64,000 bases of DNA from Aliikangiella coralliicola (GCF_007004725.1 NZ_ML660164.1:433501-497500), one strand, 5' to 3'; positions 36,876 to 46,597 are shown, counted from the first letter of the stretch. Notes: generated from the letters alone by a model not told the origin. Made by a program: numbers and translations.

Positions 36876-38426
36876 TCACCAGATGGTTGGTTCGATTCCG
36901 GCTCGGGTTAATGTTTCTGACAAACCTTCCAATTGCTTTTCATAATGACGCCAACGATTAATGGATGTTTGATAAATATTTCCCCTGACCTGGGCAGCAC
37001 TTGCGGTTGCAGTGCTAGATTCGTTTTTATTGATTTGTAAAAAATCCGGCTTCCAGGTAAGTCCACAAAACTCAAATACTTGTTTAGCAGTTATTGCCGG
37101 CTCAGTGACTAGCTGTTCGTAATTGACTTCAATTAGTTGACTTTTATTTTGGCGATGCCAATGAGCCATCAGCTTTCTGTAGGCAATGTAATATTGACCA
37201 ATTTGCTCCAAACTATAAGAAAACGGGTAAGCTTGTTCAAAGTAAGTTTTATACATGGCGTAACAGGCTGCCATTGGTGCACGTGTGAGGTGAATGATTT
37301 TTGCATTGGGGAGTGCTCGTTGAATGAGCCCGATGTTGAGGAAATTGAGTGGCAGTTTATCGATAAAATATTTGCTATGACCAGTTAAAGGTCGAGTACT
37401 CTCGATATAATCAAAACCCAATTGGTCGAAGTCAAGTTCAGCAGATTTTTTGATTAATTCGAGTTTGTTGTTTATTTTTCCGGCGAATTTAGAATTAGCC
37501 AATCGAGTTAAACAATTCGAAAAGTTGTAAAGTTCTCCCGCTGAATAAACCTCGGGGTGATTAGTCATAATTCTCTCTAGCAGAGTGGTGCCTGTTCTAG
37601 GTAACCCAACAATAAAAATAGCTTCATTATTTGTAAAATCGCCAGCTTCTTTTGCTGCTTTGGAGATGTCAAAAGTTGCTTGTAAATGTTTCATTGCTTC
37701 GAGATCATGTTCAACTTGATACCGACTTACTTGCAAACGCAGCTCGTTGGCTTTTTTCAGCGAGGTGAAAGATGCTTCGTACTCAGCACAATCTTCCTGT
37801 TCTTTTGCGATGGAAAAATACAGCTTGATTTGCGCGGCGATATTCTCGGAGTTTGTTTTGGCTTGTTGATTCAGTTGGGGTAGATGATTATTTTTTGCGG
37901 TGGCTGTTTTTAATAGTGAACGAGCCAAATAAGCATCCCAGTCAGTCGGGTTTATTGCTAAAGTCTCGTTGAGTTTTGCGTAGGCTTTGTTAATTTCTCC
38001 CCGGTTTCGATAGCTAGTCGCCAAGCTATATTTGAAGTGAGCGTTTTGTGGATTTAACAAGACCGCTTGTTTCAAACAGTAATGAGATTGGTCATATGCG
38101 TTAAGTTGATGAAGTATTATACCAAGTTGATACCAGTCTTTTGCTAACAACTCAGGTTGAGTATCCATTAGCGCTATAGCGTTTTTGAGGGCGGACTGGC
38201 TATCACCCGAGAATAAATAACATCGGCTTTTTAAGATCTGAATTTGAGGTTGTTTGCCATCAATTTTTTCAGCTTGCAAAGCACTTTCTAACGCGCTCTG
38301 ATATTGTTTTAACTGCAAGCTAATATCGGCAAGCATAAACCAGCCGATCAAATTCTCGGGTTGTTGTTGAGTGAATTGGTAACTAACCTTTTGGGCTTCC
38401 CTCAACTTTTTTTGTCGCACCAACAC
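36876..38426 (-). CDS. TPR-sulfotransferase
   Basis: The N-terminal half (to about residue 250) is a series of tetratricopeptide-like helix pairs (AEKIDGKQP, NAHFKYSLATSYRNRGEINKA). The C-terminal half is a P-loop sulfotransferase: IFIVGLPRTGTTLLERIM near residues 270-287 binds the 5'-phosphosulfate part of PAPS. The GTG at 38426 has no ribosome-binding site, and the same frame continues upstream with a good helix; an ATT at 38459 has AAGGAG nine bases before it and may be the real start. The gene follows a large TonB receptor in the same direction, an arrangement common in marine gammaproteobacteria. Confidence 0.82.
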   Translation of the reverse strand: MLVRQKKLREAQKVSYQFTQQQPENLIGWFMLADISLQLKQYQSALESALQAEKIDGKQPQIQILKSRCYLFSGDSQSALKNAIALMDTQPELLAKDWYQLGIILHQLNAYDQSHYCLKQAVLLNPQNAHFKYSLATSYRNRGEINKAYAKLNETLAINPTDWDAYLARSLLKTATAKNNHLPQLNQQAKTNSENIAAQIKLYFSIAKEQEDCAEYEASFTSLKKANELRLQVSRYQVEHDLEAMKHLQATFDISKAAKEAGDFTNNEAIFIVGLPRTGTTLLERIMTNHPEVYSAGELYNFSNCLTRLANSKFAGKINNKLELIKKSAELDFDQLGFDYIESTRPLTGHSKYFIDKLPLNFLNIGLIQRALPNAKIIHLTRAPMAACYAMYKTYFEQAYPFSYSLEQIGQYYIAYRKLMAHWHRQNKSQLIEVNYEQLVTEPAITAKQVFEFCGLTWKPDFLQINKNESSTATASAAQVRGNIYQTSINRWRHYEKQLEGLSETLTRAGIEPTIW

Positions 38427-38486
38427 TTTTATGGCATCGATGGATATGGTTTGAGAAATGTTTAAGTTCTCCTTAACAACTTTAAT

Positions 38487-38508
38487 ACCCTCCTTAATTA
38501 AGGAGGGT
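38487..38508. repeat. Perfect 22-bp palindrome between the TonB receptor and the sulfotransferase gene
   Basis: ACCCTCCTTAA followed at once by TTAAGGAGGGT. On the minus strand it contains AAGGAGG, a complement to 16S rRNA, about 40 bases ahead of the sulfotransferase start region. There is no T run after it, so it is more likely an operator, a processing site or an mRNA hairpin than a terminator. Confidence 0.85.
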
Positions 38509-38554
38509 TGGATTCAAGCGGTTGATGTTTTTCTAAAAGATTAAAAACAAAATC

Positions 38555-41074
38555 TTATTCAAAAACATATTGCACATTGACACCAATCGTTCTGGGGCGA
38601 GAAATTAACTCGTTACGTCTGGGACCATTTGGCCCAAGGCTAGGCGTGTTAATAATGCCTTCTTCGTTGGCCAGGTTATTAACAAACAACCTGATAGCCC
38701 AGTTATCATTTTCGAAACTGACATAGCTATTCCACATGGAAAAACCTTCCGTCGTAGTACTCGTCGCCGGATTAAGTTGAGAACGTGAATCGCTGCGATA
38801 ATTACCATTAACACCGTAAATCACAAACCAATTGCCCACTTCCGTCAGATAACTCACATCGATAGACGCCGTATGTTTGGGGACGCCAGGTAAACGCTGA
38901 CCTCTAACGGTTGCTGGATCAATTGCCGCTTCGGTTAAGCCAAAAGTATCGGGTTTGTCCAGCGTTGCGTCGACGTAACTATACCCGAAGGTGATCTCTA
39001 GCTCGTCATTAAACACGGTATTTAATTCTGCTTCAAGGCCCTGACTTTTCGCTGTTCCTGCATTGACCACTGCGTTCAATAAAAACGGTGTAACCAGACT
39101 GTCTAATTGTACTTTGTCCCATTCTATATCGAACAATGCTGTACTGTAGCGGAAATCACCGATCCTTCCTTTAAGACCGAGCTCGCGGTTGGTTACTTGA
39201 TCTGGTGCATAACTTAGCAGGTTCGGGTTGGTCTGTACCACGGTAGCATTGCCCAGATCATCGAACACGGTAACTGAGTCGGGGAGTGCGTTCGCGCCGC
39301 CTCGACGGAATCCTTCTGAGTTGGTGAAGTAAATCATTGAGTCTTCACCAATTTGATACGAGGTATTGAATTTAAACAGTACATCATCCTCGCTTGAAAC
39401 TTGTCTGGAACGAGAGGCGGTGTCGACGAAGAAGGCCGCGTTGACTTGTTCATTGTCAAATTCCTGATCAAAAGCACGTATGCCACCGGTAATTTGCCAG
39501 TCATCGCTAACATGCCAAGTGAGTTCTCCGAATATGGCTCTGTCGGTAAACTTGGCTGTTGATCCGCTTAAGAAGTTTTGATCCTTGAGAACCGGTAAGC
39601 CAGCTGCGTCAGCAACTGGGTGAGTACCAGGGTCAAAAATCAGGCTGAAGGCGCCGGTTGTTGTTCCCAGACCGCAATCGTCACGACCTGCCGCGGCGCA
39701 GGCGTCAGCCCAGTCAGCATACCCGCGGAAAAATTGAAAGTTGCTAATTTCAATATCTTGTTCCATATAAAATGCACCAACGACCCAGCTGAAATCACCA
39801 TCATCTTGGGAAACCAATCGCATTTCCAATATATTGGCAGAGTCATTATTTGTCGCAAAGTCAGCAATATAAGGGCGCGGCATAGCGCCATAGCTGGCAG
39901 CATAGAAATCAAAAGCCTGGTAAGCACCGGTCTGGTCGCTTTGTAATTCTTGCTCAGATTCATAGTTTGAAGCTGACGCGGTAAATGTTGCGAATCCCAG
40001 GTCGACTTCTACGTCGAGTGAAAGCAGATCGGTATCACCGGCGTATGGCTCTCGTGATAAAGCCGCCGACTCGTATTCTCCCAGATCCAGGTAGTCTACT
40101 GCACGAGATGGGTTACCACCTGAATCATCTTTCTGGCTGTTATAGGCGAGCAGAACTTCAACATCACTGGTGGCTTCCCATAGCAGCGATACTCGGCCAT
40201 AAGTCGACTCTTCGTCGTTGGTGCCTTCAAATCGCTGAAATACTGATGGACTGTTGAGTGCGTCGGTTGTGTCTGCGGCAACAGGAATGCCTTGTGCATC
40301 TAGTTGATAAGCGCGAGGTTGATCGATCCAGCCTGCCGATTCGGACCGACCGACGTTTGCTCTGAGGGCGACAGTATCACTAATTGGCAGGTTATAAACC
40401 AGGTTTAGTTCAGAGTTCAGGCCATCGCCATTGTCAGTTTGTCCGAGTTTATAGGATATTTCGCCGTCAGTTCCCATTAAATCAGGACGATTTGGAATAA
40501 ACCTGAGAGTCCCACCTAAAGAACCAGAACCATAAAGCGTCCCTTGTGGGCCACGTAAAATTTCAACTCGGTCAATGTCATAGAATCGAATATTTGAAAA
40601 TAGCGGAGTTTCACCAACATAGGTGGAGACACCAGGTGCAGTATAGAGTGGACCAGAAACACGCCCATCCTCAAGACTAAGACCGCGCATTGCAATACTG
40701 GTAGAAAATGCGCCGGTACGCGCCCCTTTATCGGTGTAGGAAACACCTGGAATTCTTTGTGTGAGTTCGCCGAGGTTTGAAATACCAATCTGTTTTAGAT
40801 CACCACCACCGATAGCCGAAATATTATAGGGAACACTTTCTATTGATTGAGAGCGGCGGTTAGCGGTAACCAGAATTCGTTGCTCTTCTTGTTCCGGCGA
40901 ATCAGGTTGCTGCTGCTCAGAAGTAGAACTGGAGCCGCTGTCTGTTGTTGACTGAGAGTCTTGCGGCGCCTGGTTTTTTTCCACCTGTTGATCTGCAACG
41001 ACATTGTTACTGCACGCCAACGAAATTGCCGTTGCTATCAACGTCAATTTAAATCGAGGACTCACTTGTTTCAT
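38555..41074 (-). CDS. Large TonB-dependent receptor
   Basis: The 839-residue protein has a signal peptide (ending NNVVADQ), a low-complexity Ser/Gln/Glu linker (DSQSTTDSGSSSTSEQQQ), then ILVTANRRSQSIESVPYNISAIGG, a plug with VEILRGPQGTLYGSGSLGGTLRFIPN, and a barrel ending in VNVQYVFE with an aromatic at the penultimate position. I chose ATG 41074 because AGAGGT lies seven bases before it; ATG 41092 is alternative. The plug type is that of the large siderophore/sugar/vitamin receptors. It is the first gene of a likely unit with the TPR-sulfotransferase. Confidence 0.9.
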   Translation of the reverse strand: MKQVSPRFKLTLIATAISLACSNNVVADQQVEKNQAPQDSQSTTDSGSSSTSEQQQPDSPEQEEQRILVTANRRSQSIESVPYNISAIGGGDLKQIGISNLGELTQRIPGVSYTDKGARTGAFSTSIAMRGLSLEDGRVSGPLYTAPGVSTYVGETPLFSNIRFYDIDRVEILRGPQGTLYGSGSLGGTLRFIPNRPDLMGTDGEISYKLGQTDNGDGLNSELNLVYNLPISDTVALRANVGRSESAGWIDQPRAYQLDAQGIPVAADTTDALNSPSVFQRFEGTNDEESTYGRVSLLWEATSDVEVLLAYNSQKDDSGGNPSRAVDYLDLGEYESAALSREPYAGDTDLLSLDVEVDLGFATFTASASNYESEQELQSDQTGAYQAFDFYAASYGAMPRPYIADFATNNDSANILEMRLVSQDDGDFSWVVGAFYMEQDIEISNFQFFRGYADWADACAAAGRDDCGLGTTTGAFSLIFDPGTHPVADAAGLPVLKDQNFLSGSTAKFTDRAIFGELTWHVSDDWQITGGIRAFDQEFDNEQVNAAFFVDTASRSRQVSSEDDVLFKFNTSYQIGEDSMIYFTNSEGFRRGGANALPDSVTVFDDLGNATVVQTNPNLLSYAPDQVTNRELGLKGRIGDFRYSTALFDIEWDKVQLDSLVTPFLLNAVVNAGTAKSQGLEAELNTVFNDELEITFGYSYVDATLDKPDTFGLTEAAIDPATVRGQRLPGVPKHTASIDVSYLTEVGNWFVIYGVNGNYRSDSRSQLNPATSTTTEGFSMWNSYVSFENDNWAIRLFVNNLANEEGIINTPSLGPNGPRRNELISRPRTIGVNVQYVFE

Positions 41075-41392
41075 ACTATTACCTCTTTTCATTATTGCCC
41101 CTTCTCATGAGTAATTTATCAATATTATTGGTACGACTAACGGTTTTTATGTTGTTACTCGTTGCTACCTGGTTAGTCGTATCGATTTTTATATTTTGAG
41201 ATAACTTACCCTACAAGGTTTATGAAATGAGTTAAAACAAAGTTTTTTCATTAAATTGATGAAAATTTTTATTACACCGTAAATCCCGTGGCGTGCGGTG
41301 TGTGTATTAAAAATGTTAATGAAAGTAGCCAAAATATTTCAATTGTGAAAGTTTACCTTTCAATGTTAATTTTTTAAGTACGCTCATTGAAC

Positions 41393-41476
41393 GTTACCTT
41401 ATTTGGTTTCGGCAGGGCGGCCAGTTATAACAGTTTACTAGTTACCGTCGAGTTGTTACCTGACTGTTACCTGACT
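41393..41476. repeat. GTTACC repeat array upstream of the NhaC-type gene
   Basis: Two perfect 11-base direct repeats GTTACCTGACT (41455-41476), a related copy GTTACCGTCGA (41441-41451) and a further GTTACC (41393). They lie between the divergent TonB receptor and NhaC-type genes. The spacing of about one helical turn suits a repeated protein-binding site. Nothing else was found in 41075-41565. Confidence 0.55.
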
Positions 41477-41565
41477 AATATTAAACTTGGTATTTAAAAA
41501 TAAGCGACGCTGTTGTTAAAAATAGAAGCTTATTGATAAAAATAAAAGTAACGAGAAGTGAAACT

Positions 41566-42918
41566 ATGCAAGAATTTGGTGTACTGAGTTTAATACCTGC
41601 CGCTGTTGTTATTTCTTTAGCAATTTTTACGCGTAGACCAATTGAATCTTTAGTTGCTGGTAGTGTGGCCGGGTTGTTGATGTTGTATCCCACTGACTTG
41701 GTGACAAAATTTTCAGAGCTGGTGCAAAAAACAATTCTGGATGAAACCATTGGCTGGATTATTCTGGTGTGCGGTTTTATGGGTAGCTTAATAGTACTTT
41801 TGTTAAGAAGTGGCGCAGCGTTAGCGTTTAGCATCATCGTTTCTAGTCGTGCCAAAAATAGAAGGGTTGCATTGTTAAGTACCTGGTTTTTGGGGCTGGT
41901 AATCTTCATTGATGATTATCTAAATGCGCTTGCGGTAGGCACTTCAATGCGCAAAATCACTGACAAATACAAAGTGTCTCGAGAAATGTTGTCTTACGTT
42001 GTTGACTCAACTGCCGCACCTATTTGTATTTTGCTACCCGTTTCAACCTGGGCGATATTTTTCGTCGGCGTGCTTGAGTCTAATAGTATCGTTGAAAAAG
42101 GGCAGGGGATGTCTCTTTACATCGAATCCATCCCTTACATGTTTTACGCCTGGGCTGCTGTGATTATTGTGCCGCTGGTTGCTGCAGGGATCTTTCCTGT
42201 GATCGGGCCGATGAAAAAAGCAGAGCGTAGAGCGGCAGAAGGTCTAGCCGAATATCAACAAAAAATAGCTGATAAAGCAGAGCCCGAATTAATCGAGCAA
42301 TCAGCTAAAGTGAATGTGTGGAGCTTTTTAATTCCGATGCTGAGTTTGCTCGGGATTTCCTGGTTTTACGATATTAATGTGCTGATTGGCGTAATCTGTG
42401 CGGTGGCGATCACGGTTTTAATGTTTGGTGTACAGGGCGTGATGAAATGGGCAGAACTTTTTGACGCAGTGTTTGATGGAATTCGTTTAATGGTGCCTGC
42501 GCTGGCGGTAGTTTTTACCAGTTTTATGCTGAAAGATGTGAGTGAGCAGTTAGGGCTTTCAGCATTTGTAATAGAGTCCGTAAAACCCTTAATGACAGCC
42601 AGCATGTTACCGATAGTTGCCTTTATAGCAATTGCACTTGTCGCATTTTCGACAGCCGCTTTTTGGGGAGTATTAGCGATATCCGTTCCTATTATTTTGC
42701 CTTTAGCCATTGAAGTGGGCACACCGATTCCAGTGGTGGTCGGCGCGATGATGTCAGCAGCGGCTTTCGGTAGTCACGCATGCTTTTACAGTGATTCAAC
42801 TGTGCTGGCAGCTCAAGCAAGCGAGGTTGGTGTGATGGAACATGCGTTAACGCAATTGCCTTACGTATTCATCAGTGCGGCTATCGCAATTATCGGTTGG
42901 TTAATTTGGGCGATTTAA
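41566..42918 (+). CDS. NhaC-type Na+/H+ antiporter family transporter
   Basis: The 450-residue protein has about eleven membrane segments and the NhaC/MleN signature stretch: FIDDYLNALAVGTSMRKIT, then DSTAAPICILLPVSTWAIFF and, near the C-terminus, AAFGSHACFYSDSTVLAA. Family members exchange sodium for protons or for small organic acids (malate/lactate, amino acids). The substrate cannot be told; the position before a secreted amidohydrolase suggests an organic product. The frame is open back to 41533; ATG 41566 has GAGAAGTG before it. Confidence 0.87.
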   Translation: MQEFGVLSLIPAAVVISLAIFTRRPIESLVAGSVAGLLMLYPTDLVTKFSELVQKTILDETIGWIILVCGFMGSLIVLLLRSGAALAFSIIVSSRAKNRRVALLSTWFLGLVIFIDDYLNALAVGTSMRKITDKYKVSREMLSYVVDSTAAPICILLPVSTWAIFFVGVLESNSIVEKGQGMSLYIESIPYMFYAWAAVIIVPLVAAGIFPVIGPMKKAERRAAEGLAEYQQKIADKAEPELIEQSAKVNVWSFLIPMLSLLGISWFYDINVLIGVICAVAITVLMFGVQGVMKWAELFDAVFDGIRLMVPALAVVFTSFMLKDVSEQLGLSAFVIESVKPLMTASMLPIVAFIAIALVAFSTAAFWGVLAISVPIILPLAIEVGTPIPVVVGAMMSAAAFGSHACFYSDSTVLAAQASEVGVMEHALTQLPYVFISAAIAIIGWLIWAI

Positions 42919-43028
42919 GATTTTAACTTCTATTTCAATCATTTTCTGTGAGTATTAACGCGACTTGAGAAATGCATTTTGAAAAAGACATATTAAAATA
43001 ATTTATATTGAATAATTAAGGTAAAACT

Positions 43029-44834
43029 ATGAGTATTACGCACGATATTAAACGTCATTTAAAATTGGGTTGTTTGTTTCTTTTTTTATTTTCAGGCATT
43101 TCCTGTGCAGAACAGAATACTCAAAAAGTTACAGCAGATAAGGTACTGATAAAAGCTCGAGTTTACACTGTTGATGTGAATAATCCATGGGCCGAGGCTG
43201 TTGCAGTTAAGAACGGAAAAATAATTTTTGTCGGCTCCAATCGGGAAGCACAAGATTATATTGCCAAGCAAACTAAAGTGATCGATCTTCAAGGTCGTAT
43301 GGTTGTTCCCGGTTTTCAGGATGCGCATGTCCATCCTTTGGAGGGGGTTAGCCTGACAACTTTTATGGGATGCGACTTGATTCCGTTAAGTGATACAGAA
43401 ACTAATCCAGAAACCTGGATTGACGAGTTAAAAAAGTGCAATAAAATCGATTTTCCACACGACTGGATATTAGGCGGCGGTCACGCGATACAAGATGTGC
43501 TCAAACTAAAACGTATGCCCAAATTGGTACTCGATGAAGCATTTCCAGATAAACCCGCCGCGTTTATGGAAAAGTCTTCTCACTCTATGTGGGTCAATAG
43601 TAAAGCGCTTGAAATTGTTGGCATCACCAAAGATACGCCTGATCCACAAGGGGGACTTATTTTCAAAGATCCTCAAACGGGCGAACCGACAGGATTATTA
43701 TCTGATAGCGCTGGTGATGAACTTATGCATAAGGCGTTGCAACGCTCGCCTAAGCTGCAACAGGCAAGATACGAAGCTTTGATGTTATCACAGGATTTTA
43801 TGGCAAAATACGGATTAACTTCGATCACCAATGGTCGTGTTTATTGGGAAAGAGGCAATTTAGAACCCTGGCTTAGGGCTGAAAAAGAAGGTACGCTAAA
43901 AGCGCGAAGTATTATGGCATTGTGGGCCTATCCTCACTTACAGGATGATTTTCAATTGCCGAAATTGAAGTCCATGTACCGAGATGATCGCGACAGTTTA
44001 TTAAGGCTTTCACAAATTAAATTTTATTCCGATGGCGTGGTGATTAATAACTCCGCAGCAGTGGTAGAAGCCTATAATCATTTAATTCATCCATTTGCAA
44101 AACCCTTTGGCTTGAATTATTTCACCGAAAAAAGATTAGCGAAATATATCACTGAATTAGAAAAAGTTGGTTTCGATGCGCATATTCACGGTTTGGGAGA
44201 CAGAGCAGTCAAAGAATCATTAAATGCTATTGAAAGTGCACAAAAAGCGAACTCAAAACTTAAACTCCAAACTCGTCACCAAATCACACATGTTGCGCTC
44301 GCCAGAAAAGAAGATATTCCACGTTTTGCGAAACTTAATGTGACAGCCAACATTCAGATTAATCACGATACTGGTGATTATGGTACCGGCGTTGAGCTGG
44401 ATAAGAAAATTGATTACAAGCATGTTCACATTGACGACCCGGATTACTGGTTCAAAATTGTTGGCGATGTGGACGTAGAGTTTTCTCCCGTACATCCGAT
44501 TATCGAATCTGGCGGACGAATGGTTTTTAGTAGTGACTGGGATGTTTCCAGTATTGATCCAATCGTTAGTATTCAAAATGCGGTGAATATATTGGATGGC
44601 AAAATGTCAAAAGATGAGGCTATTGCAACTGCAATTAAAGGGTATACCTTAAATCCAGCCTACATCATGCGGCACGATGATATGACTGGATCGATCGAAG
44701 TCGGTAAATATGCTGATCTGGTTGTGTTGGATAGCAACTTATTTGAATTACCTAAACAAAAAATTAAACAGGCGAAGGTTTTGTTGACATTACTATCCGG
44801 CAATGAAACTTATCGAGCCAAAGAGTATCGATAA
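43029..44834 (+). CDS. Secreted amidohydrolase (YtcJ/Amidohydro_3 type), paralogue 1
   Basis: The 601-residue protein has a signal peptide (residues 1-27; ISC could be an atypical lipobox) and the amidohydrolase TIM barrel: VPGFQDAHVHPLEG (metal-binding His100-x-His102), IKFYSDGVVI, HIHGLGDRAVKE, RHQITHV and SDWDVSSIDP for the last metal aspartate. Members of this group hydrolyse amides or imides. The partner at 52965-54683 shares the same motif order, including the SSHSMWVNSKAL region. It lies 110 bases after the NhaC-type gene and 32 before the MOSC fusion gene, in one direction, likely an operon. Confidence 0.87.
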   Translation: MSITHDIKRHLKLGCLFLFLFSGISCAEQNTQKVTADKVLIKARVYTVDVNNPWAEAVAVKNGKIIFVGSNREAQDYIAKQTKVIDLQGRMVVPGFQDAHVHPLEGVSLTTFMGCDLIPLSDTETNPETWIDELKKCNKIDFPHDWILGGGHAIQDVLKLKRMPKLVLDEAFPDKPAAFMEKSSHSMWVNSKALEIVGITKDTPDPQGGLIFKDPQTGEPTGLLSDSAGDELMHKALQRSPKLQQARYEALMLSQDFMAKYGLTSITNGRVYWERGNLEPWLRAEKEGTLKARSIMALWAYPHLQDDFQLPKLKSMYRDDRDSLLRLSQIKFYSDGVVINNSAAVVEAYNHLIHPFAKPFGLNYFTEKRLAKYITELEKVGFDAHIHGLGDRAVKESLNAIESAQKANSKLKLQTRHQITHVALARKEDIPRFAKLNVTANIQINHDTGDYGTGVELDKKIDYKHVHIDDPDYWFKIVGDVDVEFSPVHPIIESGGRMVFSSDWDVSSIDPIVSIQNAVNILDGKMSKDEAIATAIKGYTLNPAYIMRHDDMTGSIEVGKYADLVVLDSNLFELPKQKIKQAKVLLTLLSGNETYRAKEYR

Positions 44835-44866
44835 AAAAGACTATTGGCTCTAAAGGAATCATTTAA

Positions 44867-46597
44867 GTGGCAACAATTGCATCAATTCACACGGGTAAGA
44901 TTCGCACTTATGAAGAGCAGGGAGGGCGCTTTCAAACTGCGATTTGCCAACAGTCAATTGAGACTCCGGTTAAAGTGACTAAACGTGGGTTGGAAGGAAA
45001 TGAAGTTGCTAATCATAAAAATGCGATTTATGGCTATTGTGCAGAAAATTATGATTATTGGAATGACACCTTGCATTCAAAAGCGCGATGGAAACATGGA
45101 TTGCTTGGCGAAAATTTAACTTTTCTCGGGCTGGATGAAAAACAGATCAGTGTCGGTGATCGAATTCAAATCGGTGAAGTATTACTGGTGGTATCTGGTT
45201 GCCGTACACCGTGTAAAAATTTGTTGTGGCGAGTGAAGATGCCTAATGAATTTTTACAACTTTTTGAACAGTCAGGTCGAACTGGATTTTACCTGGAAGT
45301 TTTGCAAACGGGAACTGTTAAAGCGGGCGATACGGTTACTCATTTACCGACGAGCGTTAAGAGTATTTCAATACCAGATTTAGCGCGCTTTTTTCAGGCT
45401 GCTACAGTTGATGAGTCGGAGCTGCAACGTCTAATTGAGCTGCCTGAAATGGGACAGCAAATGTTGAGCATGTTGGTCGCCATACGCAACAGGCAAAAAG
45501 ATAAACTCTTGATTAGCCGCAACCGCTGGTCTGGTTGGAAGCCATTTTTTATTAGTAACATCGTGCAAGAAACAAGAGATGTTAAATCTTTTTTCCTCAA
45601 GCCTGCGAAAGGGCTGGAACCAGTAGCGGGTTATCGAGCCGGTCAATTTCTAAGCGTCAGGCTAAGGCTTGCCGGTGGAGAAGTGATGGTGCGTTGCTGG
45701 AGTATTTCAAGCTACGACGAAAACTTGTCTCGGTATCGGATTACGATTAAGCGAGAACCAAACGGAAAAGCTTCAAGATTTATGCATGATCAGGTAGAAA
45801 TTGGTGATCAAGTCGAAGTGCTGCCGCCTAACGGCCAGTTTACTTTGAATCGGGCAAGTGTCGCTACGCCTGTGGTTTTAATTAGTGCAGGTATCGGCAT
45901 CACACCGATGATTAGTATGTTACAAGCTCACGCTGCTAGACTGGATAAAAAGTTGCCGACACTTTATTTTATTCACTCAACACATAATGCGCGTACTCAT
46001 GCTTTTCATAATGAGGTTGAGCGCCTTATTGAAAAACATGCTCAGTTTCACTCACATTACATTTATACCCGAGCTGATGCAGGGAGTAAGCAAGGAATTG
46101 ACTACGATAGCCGTCACCGATTGAGCCAGGAACAACTAAAAAATTTACTGGAAAACATGGGCAGTTGGTTTGCCAATAAATGGGTCGAGATGGCGCCTGG
46201 TGAGTGTGAGTATTACATATGCGGACCCGAGCCATTTATTGTTGATGTCAAAAAAATGCTGGTTAACCTGCACGTTCCTTCAAACCATATTTTTTTCGAG
46301 TCTTTTTCAGCTGGCGATATTAAAGTGAATAATCAATTAACTCGCGACGCCAATGTTTTTTTTGGTGACCGAAAGACTCGTTGGGTTTGTCACGATAACT
46401 TGACACTACTTGAGCACGCAGAAGAAAATGAGATGACTCCTGTGTTCAGTTGTCGTCAGGGAATTTGTGGTTTGTGTAGTGTTGATCTGGTTGATGGTGA
46501 AGTTGTTTATACACGCCGTCCCAATGTCGCTGTTGCAAAAGAGCAAGTACTATTATGCTGTGCTCAACCTAAGGGCGATGTGACATTGAAGATTTAA
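44867..46597 (+). CDS. MOSC-ferredoxin reductase-[2Fe-2S] fusion enzyme
   Basis: The 576-residue protein joins three parts. Residues 1-160 form a YiiM-like MOSC domain with the Moco cysteine in GCRTPCKNLL (Cys112/Cys116, Cys116 aligning with the family Cys). About 225-470 is a ferredoxin reductase: RAGQFLSVRLRL, VRCWSISSY for FAD, LISAGIGITPMISML for NAD(P)H, and YYICGPEPF. The C-terminus has a [2Fe-2S] set SCRQGICGLCSVDLVDGEV and a last Cys in LLCC. It looks like a self-contained NAD(P)H-to-molybdenum reductase. YiiM-type MOSC proteins reduce N-hydroxylated bases. GTG start at 44867 follows AAAGGA. Confidence 0.88.
   Translation: MATIASIHTGKIRTYEEQGGRFQTAICQQSIETPVKVTKRGLEGNEVANHKNAIYGYCAENYDYWNDTLHSKARWKHGLLGENLTFLGLDEKQISVGDRIQIGEVLLVVSGCRTPCKNLLWRVKMPNEFLQLFEQSGRTGFYLEVLQTGTVKAGDTVTHLPTSVKSISIPDLARFFQAATVDESELQRLIELPEMGQQMLSMLVAIRNRQKDKLLISRNRWSGWKPFFISNIVQETRDVKSFFLKPAKGLEPVAGYRAGQFLSVRLRLAGGEVMVRCWSISSYDENLSRYRITIKREPNGKASRFMHDQVEIGDQVEVLPPNGQFTLNRASVATPVVLISAGIGITPMISMLQAHAARLDKKLPTLYFIHSTHNARTHAFHNEVERLIEKHAQFHSHYIYTRADAGSKQGIDYDSRHRLSQEQLKNLLENMGSWFANKWVEMAPGECEYYICGPEPFIVDVKKMLVNLHVPSNHIFFESFSAGDIKVNNQLTRDANVFFGDRKTRWVCHDNLTLLEHAEENEMTPVFSCRQGICGLCSVDLVDGEVVYTRRPNVAVAKEQVLLCCAQPKGDVTLKI

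Noticed and set aside
39620-39946. 108-codon plus-strand frame inside the large TonB receptor
   Set aside because: Antisense to receptor codons, no ribosome-binding site and no recognisable motif.
41075-41565. Cobalamin riboswitch before the TonB receptor
   Set aside because: No conserved B12-box-like sequence is visible on the receptor strand.
41481-41909. 142-codon minus-strand frame overlapping the NhaC-type gene
   Set aside because: Shadow frame; the plus strand encodes the conserved transporter.
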